In this document: positions 22,813 to 30,830 of the stretch, piece after piece
How the letters are laid out: each line of letters begins with the position of its first letter
Position numbering within the stretch: the first letter of the stretch is position 1
Assembly: GCA_964537875.1 (NCBI GenBank)
Contig: CAZIDN010000016.1
Span: 1 to 59,264, forward strand
Length of the DNA stretch: 59,264 nucleotides
Direction of reading: 5' to 3'
Origin: JAPKZH01 sp964537875
GTDB lineage: Bacteria > Acidobacteriota > Aminicenantia > Aminicenantales > UBA4085
The notes under the pieces: model-generated
What the model was told of the DNA's origin: nothing
The model's database searches: none
The model's input: the letters and a program-made list of their open reading frames with translations, nothing else
Made by a program: the position numbers and the translations under genes

Positions 22813-25422
22813 ATGATCGGCCAAACGCTGGGGCACTACCGGATCGAAGCCAAGCTCGGCGAGGGGGGGATGGGTATGGTCTACAAAGCGCGCGACACGC
22901 ACCTCGAACGCTTCGTCGCCATCAAAGTCCTGGCGGCCGACACAACCGCCGATTCCGGTCGCAAGCAGCGTTTCATGCAAGAGGCCAAGTCCGCATCGGC
23001 CCTGAATCATCCAAACATCATCACCGTCCACGACATCGCCGGAGAAGCCGGTATGGACTTCATCGTGATGGAGTACGTGCCGGGCAAGACTCTCGGCGAA
23101 CTGATCCCGCGCAAGGGAATGCCGCTGGGTGCGGCGCTGAAATTTGCCATCCAAATCGCCGATGCCCTCGCGGCTGCGCACCAGGCGGGAATTATTCATC
23201 GCGACTTGAAACCGGGCAACGTGATGGTGACCGAGGAGGGCCAGGTTAGGATTCTGGATTTTGGGTTGGCGAAGCTGACCGAAAACATCGGCGCCGGGGA
23301 AGACATGGCCACCCGGACGATGAAGCCGACCACCGAGGAAGGGGTGATTCTCGGCACGATCGCGTACATGTCGCCCGAGCAGGCCGAGGGCAAAAAAGTC
23401 GACTCCCGTTCGGATATCTTCAGTTTCGGGGCGATGCTCTACGAGATGATATCGGGCCAGCGCGCTTTTCAAGCCGACACCAGGGTGTCCACGCTCGCCG
23501 CGATCCTTCGCACGGAGCCGAAGCCCTTCGACGTGGATGTGCCGAACGACATGCAAAAACTCGTCAACCGCTGCCTGCGCAAGGACCCGGCCCGCCGCTT
23601 CCAGCACATGGCCGATGTCAAGGTCGCGCTCGAGGAGTTGCGCGAAGAATCCGAGAGCGGCGGCTTCCAGCGGCCGGGAGCCGTGGAGACGAAAGAGAGA
23701 CGCCGATGGGTGCTCCCCGCGGTTGTTGTTCTCGTGATCGTCGTCTTGGCGGCCATCGGATCATGGCTTTTCCTTCGGGGACGGAAGCCTTCCGTCCCTG
23801 CGGCGGCGCTGAAAGTGACCCCTCTCACGAGCTTGCCCGGCGAGGAGGACTTTCCTTCCCTATCGCAGGACGGCAACGTCATTGCTTTTGCCTGGAAAAA
23901 TCCTGACGCGGGCAACTTCGATATCTATATACAGCAGGTCGACGGCAGCCCTCCTGTTCGGCGGACGGCGGATCCGGCCGACGAAATAGCGCCGTCCTTC
24001 TCGCCCGATGGTCGCCAGATTGCGTTCGTGCGTTTGAAGTCCGGATTCGAAGAGATTTTCGTGATGCCGGCGCTGGGGGGTTCCGAACGAAAGGTCTATT
24101 CAGGGCCAATCTATATTTCGCGACCCTTTCTTTCCTGGACCCCGGACGGAAAATATTTGATCACTCTCCGGCCCGGGAAAATTGTCCTCATGCCGTTAGA
24201 ATCGGGCGAGGAAAAGACAGTGCAAACCCCGGGATTGCCGATACCCGAAGGTTTTCCGAGCGGCGTCTTGTTCGATCCGGTCGCTAAGCAAGCGGTGCTC
24301 CACTACTCCGCCGGCTACGAAAACGGCGACTTGTTTCTCTACGACTACGCCGGCGAGTACGAGTTGCGCGGAGAACCGCGGCGGCTCACGAACGATAGCC
24401 GACTTATCCTGGGCTTCGCCTGGGGACTCGAAAAAGGAAGCGTCATTTTTTCGTCGAATCGCGGCGGTAACCGCGGCCTTTGGTCGGTGCGCGCCGGATC
24501 GCCGCCGGAAAAGCTGCCTTTTGGCGATGATGGAGTCCAGCCGGCGATCGCACCTGCCGCGCATCGCTTCGTTTACGCCCAGCAGACCGTTGACTCCAAT
24601 CTCTGGCGTGTCTCCCTGAAGCGTGCCGAACCAGCCAGCCAGATCAGCATCTCCACCCGCGAGGAAGGGATGCCCGACATCTCCCCTGACGGCACGAGAG
24701 TCGTTTTCTGCTCGATGCGGACCGGCAATTGGGAAATCTGGGCGTCCGGCCTCGACGGTTCGCGCCCTATGCAGTTGACAAATTTGGCAGGGCCGCGCAC
24801 GGTCCACCCTCATTTTTCACCCGACGGGCAAAAGGTCGTCTTCGATGCGGTCATAGGCGAACACCGCGATCTTTATGTCGTCGGCGCTGACGGCGGACCG
24901 CTCCGGCGCCTTACCACCGAGGGCGAGAACTTCCGGGCGAGTTACTCGCCCGACGGCCGCTGGCTCTGCTTCACCTCTAGCCGTAGCGGAAGAACGGAGA
25001 TCTGGAAAATGCCGGCCGAAGGGGGAGAACCGGTTCAGTTGACCCGTACCGGTCCGCGTGAGGGATTCTTTTCCCCGGACGGCAAGCTGATTTATTTTCT
25101 CTATCTCAATCAAGAGGGTATCTGGAGCGTGCCGGTTGACGGCGGCCCGGAGACGAAAGTCATCGAGAAAGGCTGGCTCGTTACTGGCTGGACCATGACG
25201 CCATCGGGCATTTACTTATTGGACGCCGCCGCGGATCCACGCCTCCCCATCCTTTTTTATGACTTCGCCGGCCTCAAACTCCGCCAGGTGGCCACTCTTC
25301 CTGATAAGTGGAAGGTTCCCTCCATCGAGACCTTTGCCGTTTCGCCGGATGGCACATGGCTCATCATCGCCCAACAGGACCAGATCAACAGCGATCTCAT
25401 GCTTGTCGAAAACCTTCGATAG
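22813..25422 (+). CDS. Pkn-type Ser/Thr kinase with C-terminal WD40-like (PD40/TolB) propeller
   Basis: An 869-residue transmembrane kinase. The cytoplasmic kinase domain (about 8-270) is complete: GEGGMGMVYKARD glycine loop, VAIKVLA lysine, HRDLKPGNVM catalytic loop, DFGLAKL, and GTIAYMSPEQ activation end. One helix follows (LPAVVVLVIVVLAAIGSWLF, about 301-320). The outer part consists of TolB/PD40-type blades with repeated SPDG turns (SFSPDGRQIAFV, DISPDGTRVVF, HFSPDGQKVVFD, SYSPDGRWLCF). Such kinases phosphorylate cytoplasmic targets after an external signal, here probably sensed by the propeller. The start at 22813 matches the family N-terminus (IGQTLGHYRIEAKLG). The gene is monocistronic with a likely leaderless transcript. 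Confidence 0.92.
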   Translation: MIGQTLGHYRIEAKLGEGGMGMVYKARDTHLERFVAIKVLAADTTADSGRKQRFMQEAKSASALNHPNIITVHDIAGEAGMDFIVMEYVPGKTLGELIPRKGMPLGAALKFAIQIADALAAAHQAGIIHRDLKPGNVMVTEEGQVRILDFGLAKLTENIGAGEDMATRTMKPTTEEGVILGTIAYMSPEQAEGKKVDSRSDIFSFGAMLYEMISGQRAFQADTRVSTLAAILRTEPKPFDVDVPNDMQKLVNRCLRKDPARRFQHMADVKVALEELREESESGGFQRPGAVETKERRRWVLPAVVVLVIVVLAAIGSWLFLRGRKPSVPAAALKVTPLTSLPGEEDFPSLSQDGNVIAFAWKNPDAGNFDIYIQQVDGSPPVRRTADPADEIAPSFSPDGRQIAFVRLKSGFEEIFVMPALGGSERKVYSGPIYISRPFLSWTPDGKYLITLRPGKIVLMPLESGEEKTVQTPGLPIPEGFPSGVLFDPVAKQAVLHYSAGYENGDLFLYDYAGEYELRGEPRRLTNDSRLILGFAWGLEKGSVIFSSNRGGNRGLWSVRAGSPPEKLPFGDDGVQPAIAPAAHRFVYAQQTVDSNLWRVSLKRAEPASQISISTREEGMPDISPDGTRVVFCSMRTGNWEIWASGLDGSRPMQLTNLAGPRTVHPHFSPDGQKVVFDAVIGEHRDLYVVGADGGPLRRLTTEGENFRASYSPDGRWLCFTSSRSGRTEIWKMPAEGGEPVQLTRTGPREGFFSPDGKLIYFLYLNQEGIWSVPVDGGPETKVIEKGWLVTGWTMTPSGIYLLDAAADPRLPILFYDFAGLKLRQVATLPDKWKVPSIETFAVSPDGTWLIIAQQDQINSDLMLVENLR

Positions 25423-25605
25423 CAGATTCATGCTCGGGCGGCGAGGCTCGTTCCTTTGTCAATGGGCGTGGAAAATTGAACCTTGTGGGAGATTGAAAAA
25501 TAACCTGCCTTACATAAATGCGCCTTTTGAAGGCCGCTAAACTGACTAAGCAATGGGGAGAGGGCAAGTCTTATCCGTGCCAATTTATTACTATATGCAA
25601 TTTTG

Positions 25606-25660
25606 GGTTGACATCGATCGGTGGCCGAAAATATACTTTTCTCGTGAAGGGTGGTGCCGA
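25606..25660 (+). repeat. dispersed promoter repeat, copy 2 (promoter part only)
   Basis: TTGACA (25608-25613), 18-nt spacer, TATACT (25632-25637), then TTTTCTCGTGAAGGGTGGTG. It is nearly identical to 32121-32170 but lacks the hairpin and the distal leader. It points at the 3' end of the VapC gene, so nothing obvious is expressed from it. No other feature is seen between 25423 and 25679. Confidence 0.7.
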
Positions 25661-25679
25661 TAACTGCCCTCTTTTTTTA

Positions 25680-26087
25680 CTAAGAAATTTCCAGCCACTG
25701 TATCTTTACAACGTTTTTGAGCAGATCGAATTCTTTATCCCCCGTTAACAGCTCGCCTTTTCGTGCGATTTTCGTAAGCGAAGCGGCAAAGCAATCTGCA
25801 TACGAAATCCTGTATTTTGCTTTCAATTTCGCGGCCTCTCTGGCGAGAGCAATATCGACATCGACGATTTCTATCGGCAGGGATTGGATCATCTTTTCAA
25901 TCTCGTCTGCCTTTTGCTGGCCGCATTCTCGCATAATAATATAATAGACCTCGCCAAAATTGACGGACGTCATGAGCAATTTAGTGTCCTTGTCTACAGC
26001 ATCCAAAAACGCGGCCTTCACGATCTCGTACCCCGGTTCTTTTTCGAGATAAGCCAGGAGCGCGTGGGCGTCGAGGACTCTGGTCAT
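25680..26087 (-). CDS. vapC: PIN-domain toxin (VapC family)
   Basis: A 135-residue PIN-domain ribonuclease, the toxin half of a VapBC module. Acidic active-site residues are visible: Asp6 in RVLDAHALLAYLE, Glu in VNFGEVYYI (about 46), Asp in SYADCFAASL (about 97) and Asp in ELLTGDKEFD (about 115). VapC toxins cleave tRNA or rRNA when free of antitoxin. Its ATG shares one base with the TGA of the antitoxin gene upstream (TGATG), so it is translated in coupling. Which RNA it cuts cannot be told. Confidence 0.9.
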   Translation of the reverse strand: MTRVLDAHALLAYLEKEPGYEIVKAAFLDAVDKDTKLLMTSVNFGEVYYIIMRECGQQKADEIEKMIQSLPIEIVDVDIALAREAAKLKAKYRISYADCFAASLTKIARKGELLTGDKEFDLLKNVVKIQWLEIS

Positions 26088-26326
26088 CAGACTTCCCGTT
26101 CCTTTTCGTCCTGTCTCTCCTGCAGAAGCGCCTTGGACAGTTTCCCTTTGGTCGGCAATATTCCGGCCAGCTTTTCAAAATATTCTTCGGTGATCGGCTT
26201 AAGGACTATGTATTCTCCCCTTTCCTCCACATACAGTTTCGTACCTTTTTTGATGTCGTATTTTTTCCTGATCCTCGAGGGAATCACAATCTGGCCCTTC
26301 GTCGTTACAACCGTGGTATCTGGCAT
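26087..26326 (-). CDS. vapB: AbrB/SpoVT-type antitoxin (VapB family)
   Basis: A 79-residue antitoxin. The first 45 residues form the swapped-hairpin AbrB DNA-binding fold (TTVVTTKGQIVIPSRIRKKY, IKKGTKLYVEERGEYIVLKP). The C-terminal tail (LSKALLQERQDEKE) is the part that would wrap the PIN toxin. AAAGGAG precedes the ATG. The gene is first in a two-gene operon, and its product likely binds the palindrome at 26355-26371 to repress the operon together with VapC. Confidence 0.9.
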   Translation of the reverse strand: MPDTTVVTTKGQIVIPSRIRKKYDIKKGTKLYVEERGEYIVLKPITEEYFEKLAGILPTKGKLSKALLQERQDEKEREV

Positions 26327-26349
26327 CTCATATCTCCTTTGCTTCTATA

Positions 26350-26378
26350 TGTATACCATAGTTCAAATGGTAAGTCAA
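26350..26378 (-). promoter_or_regulatory. vapBC promoter with operator in the spacer
   Basis: Read leftward: TTGACT (26378-26373), 17-nt spacer, TATACA (26355-26350). The spacer is filled by the inverted repeat ACCAT-N7-ATGGT (26355-26371), so a bound AbrB-type repressor would cover the -10/-35 interval. Confidence 0.7.
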
Positions 26379-26485
26379 TAGCTTTGCTGTAATACCAATT
26401 AATATTGTAGTACCAATCCTAAAAAGACGGAACGATAACCTAAGCGCCATTTTTTTCGGGAGGAGATGAAAAACCTTTATTCCCG

Positions 26486-26642
26486 GATCGACCCGCGCGG
26501 GGACGGCCTCTTTCGCGGCCATCTTTAAGATTTTCGTAGCGATTGACATCGCCGCACGGCCGGCGATATATTATCGACATGGGGAGATTCATCGCCAAGG
26601 GTGGGAATTCACCATGCCGCGGAAAAATTAAATTCTTCTTCT
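26486..26642 (+). repeat. dispersed promoter repeat, copy 3
   Basis: Hairpin block GGCCTCTTTCGCGGCC (26505-26520) followed by ATCTTT, then TTGACA (26543-26548), 18-nt spacer, TATATT (26567-26572), and a leader with TTCATCGCCAAGGGTGGGAA and CGCGGAAAAA. The distal end is cut by the IS110 element at 26643. Without the IS it would face the HEPN-like gene at 28189. Confidence 0.7.
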
Positions 26643-27955
26643 ATGATGATGTGATGCAACTACTTTCTATAGCGCCTCCTTTCTTTTCCTCTTTTTTCTT
26701 TCTTTAGCCCTCGGTCTGGTGAACCATTCTTCTATCCGTGCCCTTAACCCGAAAGCTAAGTCCGCACACACGCTAACATCAGGTCTCGGCCCCTTAATCT
26801 TATACCGAACGCGACCTCATCGGTCCGTTAAGAATTTGCCGAAGGCGGCCGATTGTTTTCTTGATCATCTTTTGTGCGGAATATAGGGACGATTCTCTTT
26901 TAACATCCGGTAGATGATCGCCAGCAACCGCCGGGCTGTCGCCACTTTCGCTGAGTTCGCCCCCTTCCTCCTTTTTAACCTATCATAAAAGCACCTGATA
27001 TCAAAATCAGCCCGGAGAGCCGGCCAGACCGCTTCCACCGCCGCCCAACGCAACCAGCGATTCCCTTCTTTGATGATCTTGCCGTGATAGCTCCTGTCGC
27101 CTGAGCTGTGAGTCGAGGGGATAACTCCAGCATAGGCATGAAGCTTGCTCACATCCTCAAATCGTCCGAGATCTTCTATCTCCACCGCCACCAACACCGA
27201 TAAAAATACCCCAAATCCAGGAACGGTCTGGATCAGCCGGGCATAGGGCATCTTCTCATACAACTCCTTGACTAAAGCGTTTGTCTCGTTGATGCGCTCC
27301 TCGAGATGATGATACGTCTTCAGCAGCGCCCCCACCATCTTTGCCTCTCTCTCGGGCAAAGCTAACCCCTTGAGCACCTTCATCCCCTTCTCTGTGAAAA
27401 GATTCTCCATCCGCGACACCTCTGTCCGTATCTCTTCCCCCTGCTGGGCCAAAAGCGCCCGGAGCCGGTTCTTGACCGCTGTCTGCTTCCCGACGTAAAA
27501 GGCCCGCTGACGTAACACCCTTTGGGAAGAACGATTCTCCCGCGATCGCTTGTGGACCTCAGGAATATAACCCGTCCGCAAAAGATGAGCCAGTTTGTAG
27601 GAGTCCCGCTCGTCCGTCTTCACCTTGGCCTTGGCGATCGCTTTCACATCCTTCCGATGGGCGACTGTCGTTTCAATCCCCAGATCGGCCAAAACATCGA
27701 CCATCGTGTAGCTTGACCTTCCCGCTTCTATCACAGCCTTGACATCCCTTACCCCTTGGAGAAATTCCTCCAGCTCCCGACGAAGATTGCCCACTCTCCC
27801 TGACTTCACCACCTCGCCTTTCTCATCGAGCCAGGTGATGTGCGAGTATTGACGATGATGGTCAATACCGACATAATTCATCTGTGCACCTCCTAAATAA
27901 CATTTTCCAAGGGGGAGTCTATCAAACTCCCCGAGGAGGTGCATCACATCATCAT
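26643..27955. mobile_element. IS110/IS1111-type insertion sequence
   Basis: About 1.31 kb bounded by the perfect 16-nt inverted repeat ATGATGATGTGATGCA (26643-26658) and its complement (27940-27955), around a complete transposase gene. Classic IS110 members lack terminal inverted repeats, but the IS1111 branch has subterminal ones and likes to enter repetitive sequences, which fits its place at the end of a dispersed repeat. No clear target duplication is seen. Between 26659 and 26864 there is no gene. Confidence 0.75.
26865..27881 (-). CDS. IS110 family transposase
   Basis: A 338-residue DEDD-type transposase. The N-terminal RuvC-like domain begins NYVGIDHHRQYSH (Asp7), with AVIEAGRSSY (Glu) and KTDERDSYKLAHLLR carrying further acidic residues. 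The C-terminal Transposase_20 domain has TVPGFGVFLSVLVAVE and LHAYAGVIPSTHSSGDR, where the serine lies in the conserved SSG. It appears intact. AGGAGGTGCACAG precedes the ATG at 27881. It would excise and reintegrate the element through a circular intermediate. Confidence 0.93.
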   Translation of the reverse strand: MNYVGIDHHRQYSHITWLDEKGEVVKSGRVGNLRRELEEFLQGVRDVKAVIEAGRSSYTMVDVLADLGIETTVAHRKDVKAIAKAKVKTDERDSYKLAHLLRTGYIPEVHKRSRENRSSQRVLRQRAFYVGKQTAVKNRLRALLAQQGEEIRTEVSRMENLFTEKGMKVLKGLALPEREAKMVGALLKTYHHLEERINETNALVKELYEKMPYARLIQTVPGFGVFLSVLVAVEIEDLGRFEDVSKLHAYAGVIPSTHSSGDRSYHGKIIKEGNRWLRWAAVEAVWPALRADFDIRCFYDRLKRRKGANSAKVATARRLLAIIYRMLKENRPYIPHKR

Positions 27956-27966
27956 GTTATCTGATA

Positions 27967-28170
27967 GTGTGGTCTTGTTTTTTGCCCGATGAGCTATTTT
28001 TCTTTCTTGAGGAGAAGGCGGCCGTCGAGGCATACAAGGAAGACAGGGTTAAAGGCTACAAAGTGAGAGTTCATTATCAGCCTGTTAAGGAATCCGAGAA
28101 AAAAGCCAAGCGGGAGGCGGTCGCTCAGGTCATGCTTCAGGCATTGAAGAGGATGAAGGAGAAGAAATAG
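27967..28170 (+). pseudogene. probable C-terminal remnant of a gene cut by the IS110 element
   Basis: An open stretch of 67 codons from a GTG. The latter part is clearly protein-like (KGYKVRVHYQPVKESEKKAK, then REAVAQVMLQALKRMKEKK), charged and helical, similar in style to small helper proteins found beside recombinases. The first about 15 codons lie next to the IS end and look like non-native sequence, and there is no ribosome-binding site. Most likely the 5' part was lost with the IS insertion. It ends 18 nt before the HEPN-like gene. The family is not recognised. Confidence 0.5.
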
Positions 28171-28188
28171 ACAAGCGGGGGCATAGAT

Positions 28189-28986
28189 ATGTTTGAAAAA
28201 ATTATTGAAAATGAATCCGCTCTTAAATATTTTAATGATGAAGCTGAAAAGCTATTAAATTTACTAACGGAAATGAAAGAGCCGGAAAGAAAAGTGCATC
28301 CTCTTAGATCCATTGAAGAAGAAATGAGTTTTACAATTAATGAGAGCGAAGTTCGTTATTCATTTCGAGCGCACGTTGATTATGAAGGAAATGAGATATC
28401 AAGATATTTTTATATAGCGCCGGATAAATGGATTGGAATTGATGCCATAAATTATAAAGAAGTAAGAAAATTATCTGGGAATTTATATAAAAGGCGAGAG
28501 TTTAACGAAATAATCAGCGCTGAGTCATTAATCAAGATAATATTCGAATGGCTGAAAGCTAGGTATATTAAGACCCCTGGTGAGCCTCTGACGTTTATGA
28601 ATTATTTGAATTCATCAATTAAAGAGACGATAAAAAATGTAAAGATATCGATACCGATTATTAATATGTCAATTGACATGGAATTTGAAGTTGGAAGGGT
28701 AAAGTTTGAATATTTGAAGAAGGACCTCTTCGATAAAATTGAAAACAATTTAAAAGAAAAAGTTGAATCTAAAGAATTGCCGGAAAGCGAATTCAAGGAT
28801 TTTTCGTCTAAGCTGAGAAAAGATCATCAGGGCAAAGTAGTCGGGACCGTGAGCGTGACGGCAGAAGTTGAAAAAGCTGTGGAAATAGCAGAAAGAGAAG
28901 TTGATAGGGCTATTATGGCGCTCAAGTATTTATCTCCCACGCGTTTTCTCCGAAGGTTGCCGCGTTGTTTGGAAGAAAAGGAATGA
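28189..28986 (+). CDS. HEPN-like accessory protein, N-terminal part (frameshifted gene)
   Basis: 265 codons, AT-rich compared with its surroundings, after GGGGG 9 nt upstream of the ATG. The sequence is acidic and helical with no named domain (EKLLNLLTEMKEPERKVHPL, YFYIAPDKWIGIDAINYKEV, VTAEVEKAVEIAEREVDRAI). The frame ends after FLRRLPRCLEEKE. A change by one base in the TTTT run near 28954-28957 would give RFSPKVAALFGRKG and read directly into the next open stretch at 28965, so both are parts of one gene of about 455 codons that lost one T. The function is unknown. Base composition suggests horizontal acquisition, perhaps a defence gene given VapBC and restriction-modification nearby. Confidence 0.7.
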   Translation: MFEKIIENESALKYFNDEAEKLLNLLTEMKEPERKVHPLRSIEEEMSFTINESEVRYSFRAHVDYEGNEISRYFYIAPDKWIGIDAINYKEVRKLSGNLYKRREFNEIISAESLIKIIFEWLKARYIKTPGEPLTFMNYLNSSIKETIKNVKISIPIINMSIDMEFEVGRVKFEYLKKDLFDKIENNLKEKVESKELPESEFKDFSSKLRKDHQGKVVGTVSVTAEVEKAVEIAEREVDRAIMALKYLSPTRFLRRLPRCLEEKE

Positions 28987-29555
28987 CTTGGTTGCCTTCA
29001 AGAGAGGTTTTCATATTCATCGATCAACTTCCCGAGATACGTGAAGGAATAATTGGAAATCAGAGTTTTTATTTCAAGATTGATGAGGCTCTTTTAGCCA
29101 AACTTAAGGGAGCGGGCCTGGATAAATTATCCGAATTGCTGTTAAAAGCTGATCTCTCAGAATTTGAAGAATTATTGTTCACGGCTCTTTACACTTTTAC
29201 CAAGGCCATTTCTCAAATTGGCTATCATGAAAAAATTGTTTTTATCCTTTCTGCATTAGCAATAATATTTTTAAAGGATAGCGGAGAGCCAATTCAAATA
29301 ACTGTCGGGCAGAGACTCGGATTCTTTATCAGTCGGGACCCCGATAAAAGACGAGAAGCTGTTTCATTAATAAGTGACGCCTATAAGATTAGAAGTAACT
29401 ATATTCATCATGGACAAGAAAATGAAAATTATGAAATATTGCGCAAACTTCAATTCGCGTGTTTTAATGCATTGAACATTATGATAAACAATCATGATGT
29501 GTTTAAGAATAAAACCGAATTTATGCTCTACATAGAGAGATTGATTTATTCTTAG
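28965..29555 (+). CDS. HEPN-like accessory protein, C-terminal part (frameshifted gene)
   Basis: The downstream half of the gene starting at 28189. Residues about 100-190 are all-helical and contain an R-x4-H motif in KIRSNYIHHG, inside YKIRSNYIHHGQENENYEIL, the arrangement of HEPN ribonuclease domains where Arg and His are catalytic. The helix before it (GQRLGFFISRDPDKRREA) fits Apea-type HEPN proteins. No ribosome-binding site precedes the apparent start, which supports the frameshift reading over a separate gene. If the frame is restored in the cell, or the T deletion is a sequence error, an RNA-cutting defence or stress protein would be encoded. Confidence 0.68.
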   Translation: MFGRKGMTWLPSREVFIFIDQLPEIREGIIGNQSFYFKIDEALLAKLKGAGLDKLSELLLKADLSEFEELLFTALYTFTKAISQIGYHEKIVFILSALAIIFLKDSGEPIQITVGQRLGFFISRDPDKRREAVSLISDAYKIRSNYIHHGQENENYEILRKLQFACFNALNIMINNHDVFKNKTEFMLYIERLIYS

Positions 29556-29686
29556 GTTTCAAAGAGCAACGAACATTTTTTCTGGAAGTTTTTTCTCGGC
29601 TTGTGTTCTCGTCTTCGCCACGCCGCAAGCGTGGTCTAGTCGATTCCCAGCTTGTTTCTTCTAAGACATCCCATGGCCCGACGCAC

Positions 29687-29702
29687 GTCAACATTCGTTG
29701 AC
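29687..29702. repeat. 16-nt palindromic motif, copy 2
   Basis: GTCAACATTCGTTGAC differs by one base from 22498-22513 and keeps the GTCAAC/GTTGAC arms. It lies in otherwise empty DNA between 29556 and 29933. Confidence 0.5.
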
Positions 29703-29933
29703 ACCTATAAAGACATTTTCTGCCCCTTAATTTATTAATCTTCGTTACTCCGACTGATTTTGCCCTCCTGCTCAACATAGATCGATGCTTGATTTCTCAT
29801 CCGACCGGATCATCGACGATCTCCAGTTAATGCTGTGACTGAGAAGCCGCCGCCGGCGCATGTCTTCGTCGAGGTCGTCTTGATGGCGGTCGAGAAAGGG
29901 GCGGGGTATTTTTATGGACGTGTTGTTTCGAAA

Positions 29934-30132
29934 GGCGTCGGAGATAAATCGGCTTTCAGGGGGATTTTCCGGACGTCCAGAATGATAATGCTACCGGGGG
30001 ACATGCTTCGCGGCAATTTCCTTGTTCTCGATAACGATCCGCAGCCGAGACTGTCATTTTTGCGCGATGCGCGGTCTCGATTCTAGGCTTGGTGGGAGGG
30101 AAGGTCGTGCAGCGCAAAAAAATTATGTACGA
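29934..30132 (+). repeat. dispersed promoter repeat, copy 4 (promoter decayed)
   Basis: It aligns with copy 1 from GTTTCGAAAGGCGTCGG through GATTTTCCGG, the GCTTCGCGGC block, AACGATCCGC and CATTTTT, then GGGAGGG and GCGCAAAAAA. The -35 box has become TCGATA where copy 1 has TTGACA, so this promoter is probably dead. It faces the 3' end of the methyltransferase gene. 29556-29933 holds no gene that I can recognise. Confidence 0.65.
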
Positions 30133-30830
30133 TAGGCAGAATATCTATTTTTTTTAGAAGATTGTCGGATCTGCAAAACGAGCTGTTTCTCAGCCTCTTT
30201 ATCTCCTCCTCGGTACTGCGGATATATTTTAGCCCTGCTTCTTCCTACCTCGTTCCCCCATTGATCCCAGCCGGGCCTTTCATGACGAGCGAAGAGCTCC
30301 AGATAGGGACCGGGGCTGCAACTTTCGATAATATCATAGATTTCATCAGGCTTCCGTGAATGTTCTCTTTTCCGGCTTGAAATGATATTGACTTGCGTCC
30401 TGCCGGACCGGCCAGTTCGCATACGCCCCCGCACACCAAAAAGGATAAGTTCTGTTACATTTCGAAAATAAAATCCAACGCCTCGCCCATCAGGGCCTCC
30501 GTCTTTTCGTATTTTATACCAAACCAAGTTTGTCTTATAATTGAAGCCCCACCTTTTTATAACCTCTAAACCTTCGAGAACAAGCGCATTTGGAACCCAT
30601 AAATATAAATGGCAGGTGGATTGAGCCAGTTGAGAAATAGGCAATTCCATGATTTCTCGGAGGCTCATAGTTGGATATCTCATTAAACGCTTGTGTTCAG
30701 GAGCCATCTTTCCTGTGCGGTTTGAGAATTGCCAAGGTGGATCCGCAAGTATAGTCCTATATTTACCTAATCCCAGGGATAATAGAGTATTAGCAGCGAT
30801 CTGGATCGATCTGTTGTCTAAGGAGTTCAT
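30123..30830 (-). CDS. MT-A70 family DNA adenine methyltransferase (restriction-modification)
   Basis: A 235-residue beta-class N6-adenine methyltransferase. The catalytic DPPW lies in YRTILADPPWQFSNRTG (about 24-40). Further MT-A70 landmarks are CHLYLWVPNALVLEGLEVI, RNVTELILFGVRGRMR (SAM pocket end) and ELFARHERPGWDQWGNEV. It transfers methyl from SAM to adenine. Its ATG overlaps the stop of the upstream endonuclease gene by 4 nt (ATGA), so the pair forms a type II restriction-modification operon and the enzyme should protect the same site the nuclease cuts. Confidence 0.92.
   Translation of the reverse strand: MNSLDNRSIQIAANTLLSLGLGKYRTILADPPWQFSNRTGKMAPEHKRLMRYPTMSLREIMELPISQLAQSTCHLYLWVPNALVLEGLEVIKRWGFNYKTNLVWYKIRKDGGPDGRGVGFYFRNVTELILFGVRGRMRTGRSGRTQVNIISSRKREHSRKPDEIYDIIESCSPGPYLELFARHERPGWDQWGNEVGRSRAKIYPQYRGGDKEAEKQLVLQIRQSSKKNRYSAYRT

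Noticed and set aside
26328..26549. 73-codon leftward frame upstream of vapB
   Set aside because: It lies in the promoter repeat and vapBC control region. Its sequence is a translation of the repeat.
29835..30086. Similar peptides encoded in three copies of the promoter repeat (pattern around GLFRGHL / LLRSHFCVLDNDP)
   Set aside because: They share a frame, but have no common start, no ribosome-binding site and run through the -35 box, so DNA-level similarity explains them better than a protein family.
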